Source: Lentisphaerota bacterium (GTDB lineage Bacteria; Verrucomicrobiota; Kiritimatiellia; PWTM01). From it: 36,120 bases of DNA. Within the stretch, counting starts at the first letter, position 1. Every line of letters begins with the position of its first letter. Where the stretch lies: contig VGWF01000039.1 in the NCBI GenBank assembly GCA_016873715.1, forward strand, positions 1-36,120, written 5' to 3'. This document shows positions 29,801 through 36,120 of the stretch, piece after piece. The position numbers and the translations under genes are program-made. The notes beneath the pieces were generated by a model that was not told where the DNA came from, searched no databases, and worked only from the letters and a program-made list of their open reading frames with translations.

Positions 29801-31016
29801 CGTCGCGGCGGGTGAGAACGGCGTCGACATCTGGTGCGTGACCAACCCCGCGGGCGCGTTCCGCGCCGGACGCTTCGCCGGCGCTGCGTCGGCGGTCGAT
29901 GTCGCGGTGCACGGCGCGCGCCTGTACGTCGCCGACGGCGCGCACGGACTGCGCGTGGCGGAGTTGTCGTCGCCCACGCAGGCCGTCTTGCGGGCGACGT
30001 GGACGAATGCGTCGGTCGGCGCGCTGGTCTCGGTCGCCGGCGATGCCGCGCGGGCCGTCGTCTCCGACGGGCGCCGCATCGCCTGCATCGATGCGGCCGT
30101 CCCTGCATCGCCCGTGCTGGCCGGCCTCGCCGACGGTGGCGGGGCCGATGCGTCGGCGGTCATTCACCAGGTTGCGATCGCCGGGAACGCCGCGGTGGCG
30201 GCCTCGGGCGAGGCGGGTCTGCGCGTGTACAACCTCCCGGGGATGTCGCTGGCGGGGTCGCTCGGACTGCCCGGTCCCGCGCTGGGCGTCGCGGTCAGCG
30301 GGACGACGGCCTGCGTCGCGTGCGGAACGGGCGGGTGGGCGGTGGTGGATGTCGCCGCGCCGTCGTCCCCGTCGCTGGTCGGCGTGGCTCACGGCGCCCA
30401 GGGTGCGGTCGGCGCCGTCGCCTCCGGCGGGCGTCTCGTCCATGTGGCGGGCCTGGGTCCCGCCGCGTCCTCGCTCGACATGTCCGTTCCGCTGACGCCC
30501 GTCGATAAGCGCGCCTTCGCGCCGTTGACCCGTGTGCTCCGCCTGTCCGCCCGCGGAGTTGTCGCCTTCGCCTCCGAGGACGACGCCGGCGTGGCCATCC
30601 TCGATGCCGTGCCGGACGACCATAATCTGAACGGGCTTTCGGACTCGTTCGACCGGCAGATTGTGGACGCCGACCCGGACGACGCCATCGCATCGCCCGA
30701 CGACGTCCGCCCGGAGGACGATTTCGATGGAGACGGTGCGACGAACCGCCAGGAACTCGTGGCCGGTACCGACGCGACGGACCCCGGCTCGGTCTTCATG
30801 TGCCCGGCGGCCCCCGGCGTCCTTGAGGGGAACCGGTTCGTGGTCCGCTGGACGGGCGTCGCCGGCAAGACCTACGCGGTGCGATGCTCGACGAACCTGC
30901 TGGCCGGCGCGGGATTCCAGGTGATCCAGGGGTCGATTCCCGGCGCCGGAGGCGTGAACGCCTACACGGCGACGGTGAGCGCCGCGAGTTGCTTCTTCAT
31001 GGTGGAGGTCGAGTAG
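26823..31016 (+). CDS. Giant secreted multidomain protein: DUF2271-like, CARDB-like, LVIVD beta-propeller
   Basis: The 1397 residues have a signal peptide ending at about APAQ (25). Domains in order: a DUF2271-like region (about 27-146, with TYDPRNVLAVWIAD, SGATLSSHG and GNYWVRMEF); two CARDB/Ig-like repeats (about 172-392); a jelly-roll-like region (about 400-556, DDGAVVYINGQEAFR); a third CARDB-like repeat (about 560-672); and about 14 LVIVD-type repeats of 40-45 residues (about 676-1266, such as LYVADGVGGLRILDVSSPASP), expected to form a beta-propeller. Then comes an Asp-rich motif DFDGDGATNRQELVAGTD typical of calcium-binding thrombospondin-3 or EF-hand-like repeats. The end is a short 'CSTNLL...FFMVEVE' domain seen in Verrucomicrobiota-type secreted proteins. 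The ATG has GGGGAG seven bases upstream and lies 23 bp after the hydrogenase protease, so it is probably in the same operon. It has no heme motif. Its function is unknown. Confidence 0.88.
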   Translation: MRYPGWRFGLVAAAILALRPAPAPAQTDGIMTCQVTTVASGQTYDPRNVLAVWIADSTNGFVKTVMKYSASRTAYLYKWIANSARSTNTDTISGATLSSHGARTVRWNGRDKNGTLVPDGNYWVRMEFTGANAQGPVSTNYVRFTKGSSSVSTNFTNLANFQSLSLTWTPVTVSHDVGVVRIGLPPIINTDSTVQVPVVTTNKTTTAETFVLSLSNRTDGVLIGQTTVTALAGNASRTNTFVWDTAGLLPGAYTLAAYAAAIAGETVTADNLLTTGTTARVAFHDVAVGSFTAPALIVPGATSNLTVLATNRGDFVESFLVAVTDRTDGVSIGLRTIGNLPAYAGTNVAFAWATAGRSQGYHAVVATVGVVTDDTDALNNTNARTVAIASGLSTGVVSATGGAWRYHDLGIDLHGGPWTTADYYDGHWASGSARFGFGDPGMVTTVKTGNLCYYFRRDFFLDVVPLAMSARLLRDDGAVVYINGQEAFRANMDALEDPAYSNVALAAVSGTAETNWFPFAVDPGLLRPGRNVLAVELHQNQASSSDVAMDLELSAVTPSLSLSRDVAVESIRVPGSATAGDRLAVGVRVRNAGQAVETFTVTLTDTNTGVSAGAQAVASLEPGGWRDLAFAWDTRGVAPGAHVLRALAGPVAGETNTADNAATAPAPIAGSGVSLARLDAAGSIGGFCGAVVVQGARAYAAEGASLVAYDIGVPSSPVRLGRLRLNGVIEGLAANASHVFAASGASGVHVVDAGTPSAMSLLATWDGAGHSRGLALDGTRLYVADGVGGLRILDVSSPASPSLLGGLATTGPARALAVNGTTVYVVDQHDGLLIVDAGSPSSPTVIGVSDRVTAGEGLALSGSHAIVAGAAGLLSVISVASPSAPVLVTNVPLAGAARALAVSGGTAYVPLGASGLAVVNVATPAAPAVLATPSTAGEASGVAVSGTTAFVADGFGGLRVLSVTAPASPALVAVTGDGLRARGSAASTNGHLYVAAGENGVDIWCVTNPAGAFRAGRFAGAASAVDVAVHGARLYVADGAHGLRVAELSSPTQAVLRATWTNASVGALVSVAGDAARAVVSDGRRIACIDAAVPASPVLAGLADGGGADASAVIHQVAIAGNAAVAASGEAGLRVYNLPGMSLAGSLGLPGPALGVAVSGTTACVACGTGGWAVVDVAAPSSPSLVGVAHGAQGAVGAVASGGRLVHVAGLGPAASSLDMSVPLTPVDKRAFAPLTRVLRLSARGVVAFASEDDAGVAILDAVPDDHNLNGLSDSFDRQIVDADPDDAIASPDDVRPEDDFDGDGATNRQELVAGTDATDPGSVFMCPAAPGVLEGNRFVVRWTGVAGKTYAVRCSTNLLAGAGFQVIQGSIPGAGGVNAYTATVSAASCFFMVEVE

Positions 31017-31068
31017 GCGGGCCGCGCGTGACGGCAAGCGAGGCGATGCCGGGACCTCTCCGCCCCGG

Positions 31069-31116
31069 CTGACGCAAACGTCAGGTGGTGCAGGCGTCGC
31101 GTTTCCCCTTATGGGG
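31069..31116. promoter_or_regulatory. Two inverted repeats upstream of the TPR/PKS operon
   Basis: CTGACG-CAAA-CGTCAG (31069-31084) is a perfect 6-bp inverted repeat 53 bp after the upstream stop. CCCC-TTAT-GGGG (31105-31116) is a second one, followed by an AT-richer stretch. They lie in the 217-bp gap before the TPR gene. The first lacks a T tract, so an operator role is at least as likely as termination. No convincing promoter boxes were found. Confidence 0.4.
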
Positions 31117-31233
31117 TAGATTGATCCGGCCATGAATCGACGGCCGGGCGTCGGAGAGGTAGAGTGATCGGGCATCGAAGCCGGGACCCGGAGCCGGTTG
31201 AACCGATTCTCCATGGAGGGGTCGAAAGGCTGC

Positions 31234-31878
31234 ATGAAAAACGGATATCGTCTGGGGTTCGTTGGCTTGCTTGCGTCGGGGACGCTGGTCCGGGCCGCGG
31301 AGCCGGCGCCGGTGGCGGTGGATCCGCTGATGGGGCCGGTGGCGGAGATCCGCTACGAGGTGACCGCGATCGAGCACGGCACGGGGGACAAGGCGGCCGC
31401 CTTCGACCGGCTCGTCGGCCGGGCCGACGCCCTGGCGAAGCAGTTTCCGAAACGGCCGGAGCCCCTGATCTGGAAGGCGATCGCCCTGTCGGCCTCGGCC
31501 AAGCACAAGGGGCTGAGCGCGCTCTCGTCGGTGAAGGAGGCCCGGGCCCTCCTGGAGGCGACGCTGGCGATGGACGAGGCCGTGGCGGGGCCGTTCGCGC
31601 ACAACGCGCTGGGCATACTCTTCCACAAGGTTCCCGGCTGGCCGATCTCGTACGGCGACGACCGGAAGGCCGAGGCTCACTTCCGAAAGGCCGTTGCCGC
31701 CTTGTCGTGCCTGGACACCCACTACCGCTACGGCGAGTTCCTCATGGACGAGGGGCGCAGGGACGAGGCGCGCAAGCACCTCGAGCAGGCTCTCGCGTTT
31801 CCCGACCGGCCCGGCCACAGGGAGGATGCAATGAAGAAGGAGGAGATCCGGGCGCTTCTCGCGCGCCTCAGGACGTAG
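31234..31878 (+). CDS. Exported TPR-like helical protein at head of PKS operon
   Basis: The 214 residues have a short signal sequence (MKNGYRLGFVGLLASGTLVRA, cleavage near AAEPA) and a helical body with tetratricopeptide-like pairs (KAEAHFRKAVAALSCLDTHYRYGEFLMDEGR and ARKHLEQALAFPD in separate stretches). It is probably periplasmic. The ATG at 31234 has AAAGG five bases upstream; an ATG seven codons earlier is the alternative. The type III polyketide synthase starts three bases after its stop, so it belongs to that operon, where it might act in lipid handling or as a scaffold. I cannot assign a specific function. Confidence 0.75.
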   Translation: MKNGYRLGFVGLLASGTLVRAAEPAPVAVDPLMGPVAEIRYEVTAIEHGTGDKAAAFDRLVGRADALAKQFPKRPEPLIWKAIALSASAKHKGLSALSSVKEARALLEATLAMDEAVAGPFAHNALGILFHKVPGWPISYGDDRKAEAHFRKAVAALSCLDTHYRYGEFLMDEGRRDEARKHLEQALAFPDRPGHREDAMKKEEIRALLARLRT

Positions 31879-31881
31879 TCC

Positions 31882-32931
31882 ATGGATCCCCGCATCGTCG
31901 CCGTTCGCACCCTGCTGCCCGACCACGCGTACACGGCCCGGGAGGCCATGGATGCCTATGACCGCTGGGTCTCCGGCCGCCCGCGCCCGTTTCGCGAGAA
32001 GGCCCGCCGGATCTTCGAGGCCGCCGCGATCGACGAGAAGCACACCGTGGCGCCGGCGGACGTGATCTTCAGCCGCCGCACGCTCGAGGAGACCAACCGA
32101 CTGTATTCCGAGAAGGCCGTCGAACTGGGCGGACGCCTCCTCGCCGGGACGCTGGAGCAGGCGGGATGGGCCCCGGCGGACCTCGATCTCCTCGTCACGA
32201 CCTCCTGCACCGGGCACATGATCCCGTCGCTCGACGCCCACCTCGTCAACCGCCTCGGCCTGCGGAGCGACATCCGTCGCATGCCGATCACGCATATCGG
32301 CTGCGCCGGCGGGGCCGCGGGCATGATCTACGCCCTTGATTTCCTGCGCGCCTATCCCGGCCGCCGCGCGGCCCTGCTCTCGGTGGAGTTCCCGAGCAAC
32401 ACCATCCAGCTCGATGACTTCTCGTGGGACAACATCATCGGAACCGCGATCTTCGGCGACGGGCTGGGTTGCGTGCTGATGGGCGACGGTCCGTCGTCCG
32501 CTCCGCTCATCCGCGACGCCGAGATGCGGCAGGTTCCCGACTCGACGGACATCCTCGGCTACCGGCTCACCGGAACCGGATTCCTGATGAACCTCGACCG
32601 GAGCGTGCCGCAGGTGATCGAGGACCATTTCGACGCGATCGTAGGCCCCTTCCTCCGGCGCAACGGGACGGATATCGAGAGCCTCGCCCGGGTTCTCGTG
32701 CACCCGGGCGGCGTGAAGATCCTCGACAAGCTCGAGGCGATCCTCGCGCCCCGCGGGCAGCGGCTCGACCTGTCGCGCGCCGTGATGAAACGCCACGGCA
32801 ACATGTCCAGCGGAACGATCCATTTCATCCTCGAAGCCTACCTGCGGGCGCCGGTCCGCCCGGGCCGCGCGCTCGTGATGAGCTACGGCCCCGGGTTCAC
32901 CGCTCACCAGCTTCTGCTGGAATGGGAGTGA
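31882..32931 (+). CDS. Type III polyketide synthase (chalcone/stilbene synthase family)
   Basis: Homodimeric condensing enzyme that extends an acyl-CoA starter with malonyl-CoA units and cyclises the product to a resorcinol, pyrone or related ring. The 349 residues are the normal length. The catalytic triad is complete: Cys141 in HIGCAGGAAG, His274 in VLVHPGG and Asn307 in RHGNMSSGT. Bacterial relatives make alkylresorcinols and alkylpyrones. The start ATG follows the TPR gene by three bases. The next three genes encode a flavodoxin-fold oxidoreductase, a C-methyltransferase and an FAD hydroxylase, matching the tailoring set of phenolic-lipid loci such as srsABC. The starter unit cannot be read from sequence alone. 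Confidence 0.92.
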   Translation: MDPRIVAVRTLLPDHAYTAREAMDAYDRWVSGRPRPFREKARRIFEAAAIDEKHTVAPADVIFSRRTLEETNRLYSEKAVELGGRLLAGTLEQAGWAPADLDLLVTTSCTGHMIPSLDAHLVNRLGLRSDIRRMPITHIGCAGGAAGMIYALDFLRAYPGRRAALLSVEFPSNTIQLDDFSWDNIIGTAIFGDGLGCVLMGDGPSSAPLIRDAEMRQVPDSTDILGYRLTGTGFLMNLDRSVPQVIEDHFDAIVGPFLRRNGTDIESLARVLVHPGGVKILDKLEAILAPRGQRLDLSRAVMKRHGNMSSGTIHFILEAYLRAPVRPGRALVMSYGPGFTAHQLLLEWE

Positions 32932-32933
32932 CC

Positions 32934-33521
32934 ATGCCACCGACCGAACGCATCGTGCTGATCGACGGACACCCGGACGCCGGCAGTTTCTGCGCCGTCC
33001 TGGCACAAGCCTACGTGGAGGGAGCCCGGGAGGCCTCGCGCGACATTGCGACGATCGTCGTCCGCGACCTGCTCTTCGACCCGATCCTCCGGTTCGGCTA
33101 CCGCCAGGAGCAGCCGCTCGAGCCGGACCTGCTGGCCGCGCAGGAGACGATCCGCGCGGCGACGCACGTGGTCTGGGTCGCCCCGATGTGGTGGGGCGGC
33201 CTGCCCGGGCTGCTGAAGGGCTTCCTGGACCGCACGTTCATCCGCGGATTCTCCCACCGCTTCGACCCGGCCCGGCGGATCCCCGTCAAGCTGCTGACCG
33301 GCCGGTCCGCGACGCTGATCTACACGCAGAGCAGCCCGTGGCTCTACACGCTCCTCGTCCACGGGGATCACTTCTGGCGGATGGTGCGCAAGTCGGTCTT
33401 CGAGTTCGTCGGGTTCGCGCCGGCGCGCCGCCGTTGCTACGCGAGCATCAAGGTCTGCGGGCCCGCCGCGCGGGCGCTTATGATCGGGGATGCCCGTCGC
33501 CTCGGGCGGGAGGGATTCTGA
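32934..33521 (+). CDS. Flavodoxin-fold NAD(P)H quinone oxidoreductase-like protein
   Basis: The 195 residues belong to the Flavodoxin_2 (NQO1/MdaB/KefF-like) family. The N-terminal VLIDGHPDAGSFC provides FMN-phosphate contacts, and APMWWGGLPGLLKGFLDRTF is the hallmark flavin-binding stretch. These FMN or FAD enzymes reduce quinones by two electrons. The ATG lies two bases after the PKS stop with GGGAG five bases upstream. Its place between PKS and methyltransferase suggests it reduces a quinone made by the pathway (inference). Confidence 0.85.
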   Translation: MPPTERIVLIDGHPDAGSFCAVLAQAYVEGAREASRDIATIVVRDLLFDPILRFGYRQEQPLEPDLLAAQETIRAATHVVWVAPMWWGGLPGLLKGFLDRTFIRGFSHRFDPARRIPVKLLTGRSATLIYTQSSPWLYTLLVHGDHFWRMVRKSVFEFVGFAPARRRCYASIKVCGPAARALMIGDARRLGREGF

Positions 33522-33522
33522 C

Positions 33523-34317
33523 ATGGCCGCCCACGACAACGAGGCCAAGCTGCGGTTGATCCGCGACGTCGGGTTCGACCGCCACTTCAAGCCCGGCACC
33601 TGGGCCGAGTACAACCGGCAGTTCTTCGACGGGCTGGCGAAGAAGTACGACGCGACGAACGCGCTCCACAGCTTCGGGACGAAGCCCGCGATCGACCGCG
33701 CCGCCTGCGCCCGGATCCCGCTGCTGCCGGGCGCCCGCGTGCTCGATGTCTGCGCCGGCAGCGGCGACATCAGCATCGAGATCGCCCGGACGCATCCCGA
33801 CGCGCGGATCGTCGCGGTGGACGCCTCGGCGCCGATGCTCGAAGTGGCGCGCCGCAAGGCCGCGGGGCTCGCGAACATCGAGTTCATGACCGGCGACGCC
33901 CTCCGGCTGCCGTTCGGCGACGCCGCGTTCGACGCGGCCGTGATCAGCTTCGGCCTGCGGAACCTCTCGGATCTCCAGGCGGGGCTGCGGGAGATGATGC
34001 GCGTCGTCCGTCCCGGCGGCCACATCTCGAACATCGACCAGGGCAAGCCGCCGAACCCGCTGTTCCGCGCGCTCTACCACGCCTACTTCCATCACATCGC
34101 CCCGGTGATCGGGAAACTGGTCTTCCACCGCGGCGAGTTCAACTCGTTCCGCTACCTGCCGGAGTCGAACCGGTACTTCCCGGACCAGGCCGGCATGGCG
34201 GCGATCTTCCGGGAACTGGGGCTGGAGGACTACCGGGCCTACGACTACTGGCTCGGGGCCGTGGCCCAGCAGGTGGCGCGCGTGCCCGTCCGCGGCGCGG
34301 GGTCGGGGCGCGCATGA
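33523..34317 (+). CDS. UbiE/MenG-like SAM-dependent C-methyltransferase
   Basis: The 264 residues form a class I methyltransferase with motif I VLDVCAGSGDI (73-83), followed by AVDASAPMLEVARRK and the UbiE-type FDAAVISFGLRNLSD and MMRVVRPGG. UbiE/MenG enzymes methylate the ring of quinone precursors. The N-terminal about 30 residues and the C-terminal FHHIAPVIGKL-RYLPESNRYFP resemble that group. The ATG is one base after the previous stop with GGAGG nine bases upstream. It could be a true menaquinone methyltransferase, but its place in a PKS operon argues for a phenolic-lipid ring as substrate. Confidence 0.85.
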   Translation: MAAHDNEAKLRLIRDVGFDRHFKPGTWAEYNRQFFDGLAKKYDATNALHSFGTKPAIDRAACARIPLLPGARVLDVCAGSGDISIEIARTHPDARIVAVDASAPMLEVARRKAAGLANIEFMTGDALRLPFGDAAFDAAVISFGLRNLSDLQAGLREMMRVVRPGGHISNIDQGKPPNPLFRALYHAYFHHIAPVIGKLVFHRGEFNSFRYLPESNRYFPDQAGMAAIFRELGLEDYRAYDYWLGAVAQQVARVPVRGAGSGRA

Positions 34318-35900
34318 ACGGGCCCGGCGCGAGCCGGTGGGACGTGCTGGTCGCCGGCGCGGGGCCGGTCGGTTTGACGCTGGCCAACCTGCTGGGGATC
34401 CACGGCGTCCGGACGCTGGTCATCGAGCGCCTCGGCGAACCGCTGGTCATGCCGCGGGCGGTCGGGCTCGACGACGAGTGCCTGCGCATCTGGCAGTCCT
34501 GCGGACTGGTGGACGCGATCCTGCCCTACGTGCACCAGGGGGACGAGGGCGACACCATCTTCACCTACCGCTCCGCCCGCGGCCGCCCCCTCTTCCGCAT
34601 GCGGCAGCACGGCCGACCCTACGGCTACTCCCGGGGGCTGGTCTTCCTCCAGCACAAGGTGGAGGAGGTCCTGTCCGGGGGCGTGCGGCGCTTCCCGCAC
34701 GTCCAGATCCGGCGCGGATGGACGGTCGGGGCCGTGGAGGCGAAGGACGGCGCGGCACTCCTCTCGGGGCGCGACGCGGACGGCATGCCCTGGAGCGAGT
34801 CCGCGGCCTTCGCGGTCGGTTGCGACGGCGGCCGCAGCACGGTGCGTTCCGCCCTGGGCATCCCGATGGACGGGCGGACCTACCCGACGCCGTGGCTGAT
34901 CGTGGACGTCCATTCGGCGACCGCGGAGCGCGAGAACCGGCGCGAGGGCGTCGAGGTCTGGTGCGACGCGCGGCGGCCGACGGCGACGATGCAACTTCCC
35001 CGCGGCTTCCGCCGGTGGGAGTTCCTGCTTCGCCGGGGCGAGGATCCGCGGACGTTCCTCGACGATGCGCGCATCCTCGAACTGATGGCCGCGCACAAGC
35101 CCGTCGAGGACTACCGCATCGTCCGCAAGCTCACCGTCGCATACAGCTCGCGCATCGCGCGGCGCTACCGGTCCGGCCCGGTGTTCCTGGCCGGCGACGC
35201 CTGCCACGTCACACCGCCGTTCGCGGGGCAGGGGCTGGCCACGGGGCTGCGCGACGCGGCGAACCTGGCGTGGAAGCTCGCCTTCGTCGTCCGCCACGGC
35301 CTGCGCGCCGATCTGCTGGACACCTACGAGGAGGAGCGACGGCCCCACCAGCTCCGCATGCTCGCCCTGGCGCGGCGGATGGGGATCGCGATGATGCCCG
35401 GCACCCGGCTTCACGAGGCGGTCAGTCATGCGCTCTTCCGTCTGACCGAGTCGGCGGGACCGCTGAAGCGTCTGTCGGAAATCCGCGGCGGGCACATCGC
35501 GCCGGTGTACCGCCGCGGCTTCCTGCATCCCGGGGGTGCGGCGGGGACCTACCTGCTTCAGCCGCGAATGCCGGACGGGCGTCTCCTGGACGACCATCTC
35601 GGCCCGGGGTTCGCGATCGTGCGCGTCGGCCCGGGGGCCGCGGACCTGATCGGACCGGCCGACCTCGCCCGCTGGCGGGGGCTCGGCGCGCGGGTCGTCG
35701 ACCTTCCGTCGCACGACGAGGGCACGCCCGCTCTCACCGATCCCGCCCCGTCGCGACCGGGACCGCGGGTGCTGATCGTGCGGCCGGACCGCTTCATCTG
35801 CGCGGACGTGACCCCGGTGGACGCCGGGGCGCCGCCTGTCCCCGCGGGATCGTCCGCAGGCCCCCGTGACCTCCGCGGGGCGGGGTCAGGGAGGCAGTAG
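34314..35900 (+). CDS. FAD-dependent aromatic-ring monooxygenase (PHBH/MhpA-like)
   Basis: Class A flavoprotein hydroxylase, 528 residues. FAD motif GAGPVG (15-20), DG motif VGCDGGRSTVRSALG (about 168) and GD motif VFLAGDACHVTPPFAGQG (about 290), then a C-terminal thioredoxin-like region. Relatives such as MhpA and phenol hydroxylases add oxygen to activated phenols. The start overlaps the methyltransferase stop (ATGA). In this operon the likely substrate is the methylated resorcinol, which would be converted to a hydroquinone or quinone. The last 15 bases overlap the end of the convergent gene. The C-terminal about 30 residues are low-complexity (Pro/Gly/Arg). Confidence 0.9.
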   Translation: MNGPGASRWDVLVAGAGPVGLTLANLLGIHGVRTLVIERLGEPLVMPRAVGLDDECLRIWQSCGLVDAILPYVHQGDEGDTIFTYRSARGRPLFRMRQHGRPYGYSRGLVFLQHKVEEVLSGGVRRFPHVQIRRGWTVGAVEAKDGAALLSGRDADGMPWSESAAFAVGCDGGRSTVRSALGIPMDGRTYPTPWLIVDVHSATAERENRREGVEVWCDARRPTATMQLPRGFRRWEFLLRRGEDPRTFLDDARILELMAAHKPVEDYRIVRKLTVAYSSRIARRYRSGPVFLAGDACHVTPPFAGQGLATGLRDAANLAWKLAFVVRHGLRADLLDTYEEERRPHQLRMLALARRMGIAMMPGTRLHEAVSHALFRLTESAGPLKRLSEIRGGHIAPVYRRGFLHPGGAAGTYLLQPRMPDGRLLDDHLGPGFAIVRVGPGAADLIGPADLARWRGLGARVVDLPSHDEGTPALTDPAPSRPGPRVLIVRPDRFICADVTPVDAGAPPVPAGSSAGPRDLRGAGSGRQ

Positions 35901-36120
35901 TCCGCCGTCGACGATCGCGCGGGCGAGGCCCCCGCCGATGATCCGGTGGCCGGCCGGGCTCGGATGGAACAGGTGACCGGGCAGGAAGAGCGACCTGATA
36001 AGAAATCGCTTTTCGGGCGGCACGGGAACGTACCCGTTGGGACCGGCCTGAAGCAGCGGTTTCATGGTGTGGACACTGCCCGAATGCCCACGGGAAGGCA
36101 AGAACGCGGGCGAAACATGC
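35886..36120 (-). CDS. C-terminal end of an SGNH/GDSL-hydrolase-like protein (partial)
   Basis: The frame is open from the right edge and ends at a TGA at 35886-35888, so only about 77 residues are visible. The segment HLFHPSPAGHRIIGGGLARAI matches the last conserved block of SGNH hydrolases (esterases or lipases), normally DxxHPSxxGH. The catalytic Asp position reads His here (HLFH); one base would restore Asp. The catalytic Ser block would lie outside the window. The gene overlaps the end of the convergent monooxygenase gene by 15 bp. Confidence 0.65.
   Translation of the reverse strand, partial: HVSPAFLPSRGHSGSVHTMKPLLQAGPNGYVPVPPEKRFLIRSLFLPGHLFHPSPAGHRIIGGGLARAIVDGGLLPP

Noticed and set aside
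26529-31235. 1568-codon minus-strand frame opposite the beta-propeller gene
   Set aside because: Antisense shadow of the repetitive GC-rich gene; highly Arg/Gly/His-rich, no family features, no plausible start signals.

Overview
This is a GC-rich (roughly 70 %) bacterial chromosome segment from a Gram-negative (diderm) organism. An LptE-like lipoprotein, a BamD-like protein and a porin-like protein indicate an outer membrane. The adjacent gyrB-gyrA pair, the secreted protein ending in a 'CSTNLL...FFMVEVE' tail, heptamer-periodic spacer repeats and the general gene repertoire fit the PVC superphylum, most likely the Kiritimatiellota/Verrucomicrobiota side. That placement is inference; no rRNA gene is present to settle it.

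Layout. (1) 1-930: a 7-bp/21-bp tandem array, the C-terminal part of a membrane protein resembling GT39-type glycosyltransferases, then a duplicated hairpin with an intrinsic terminator. (2) 0.95-6.0 kb: gyrB and gyrA, separated by a repeat-rich spacer. (3) 6.0-10.9 kb: a minus-strand FHA protein and UDP-glucuronate decarboxylase, a divergent membrane-anchored Ser/Thr pseudokinase, and a zinc-ribbon protein. (4) 11-20 kb: a stand-alone EF-G gene, a membrane protein with an HExxH motif, rpsT with a good promoter and terminator, the lptE/bamD-like pair, an RlmL-type methyltransferase, a Tat-exported Gfo/Idh/MocA oxidoreductase, a putative porin and a DUF4870 protein. (5) 20.1-20.8 kb: about 700 bp with no convincing large gene. 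(6) 20.8-31.0 kb: an OmpR-type response regulator and histidine kinase, a convergent PocR/AraC-type regulator, and, divergent from that regulator, a compact Tat-exported [NiFe]-hydrogenase operon (small subunit, large subunit, maturation protease). The operon runs into a 1397-residue secreted protein (DUF2271-like domain, CARDB-like repeats, about 14 LVIVD propeller repeats, a Ca-binding-type motif). (7) 31.2-35.9 kb: a tight operon of TPR protein, type III polyketide synthase, flavodoxin-fold oxidoreductase, UbiE-like methyltransferase and aromatic-ring FAD monooxygenase. (8) Right edge: the C-terminal end of an SGNH-hydrolase-like gene on the minus strand.

Two loci deserve most attention. 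The first is the hydrogenase operon, which has no visible cytochrome b or ferredoxin-type partner and ends in a giant secreted beta-propeller protein. The second is the type III PKS operon, whose enzymes (ring formation, C-methylation, ring hydroxylation, quinone-type reduction) are what would be needed to make a methylated alkyl-hydroquinone or benzoquinone. No CRISPR array, tRNA, rRNA, transposase or prophage gene was seen.
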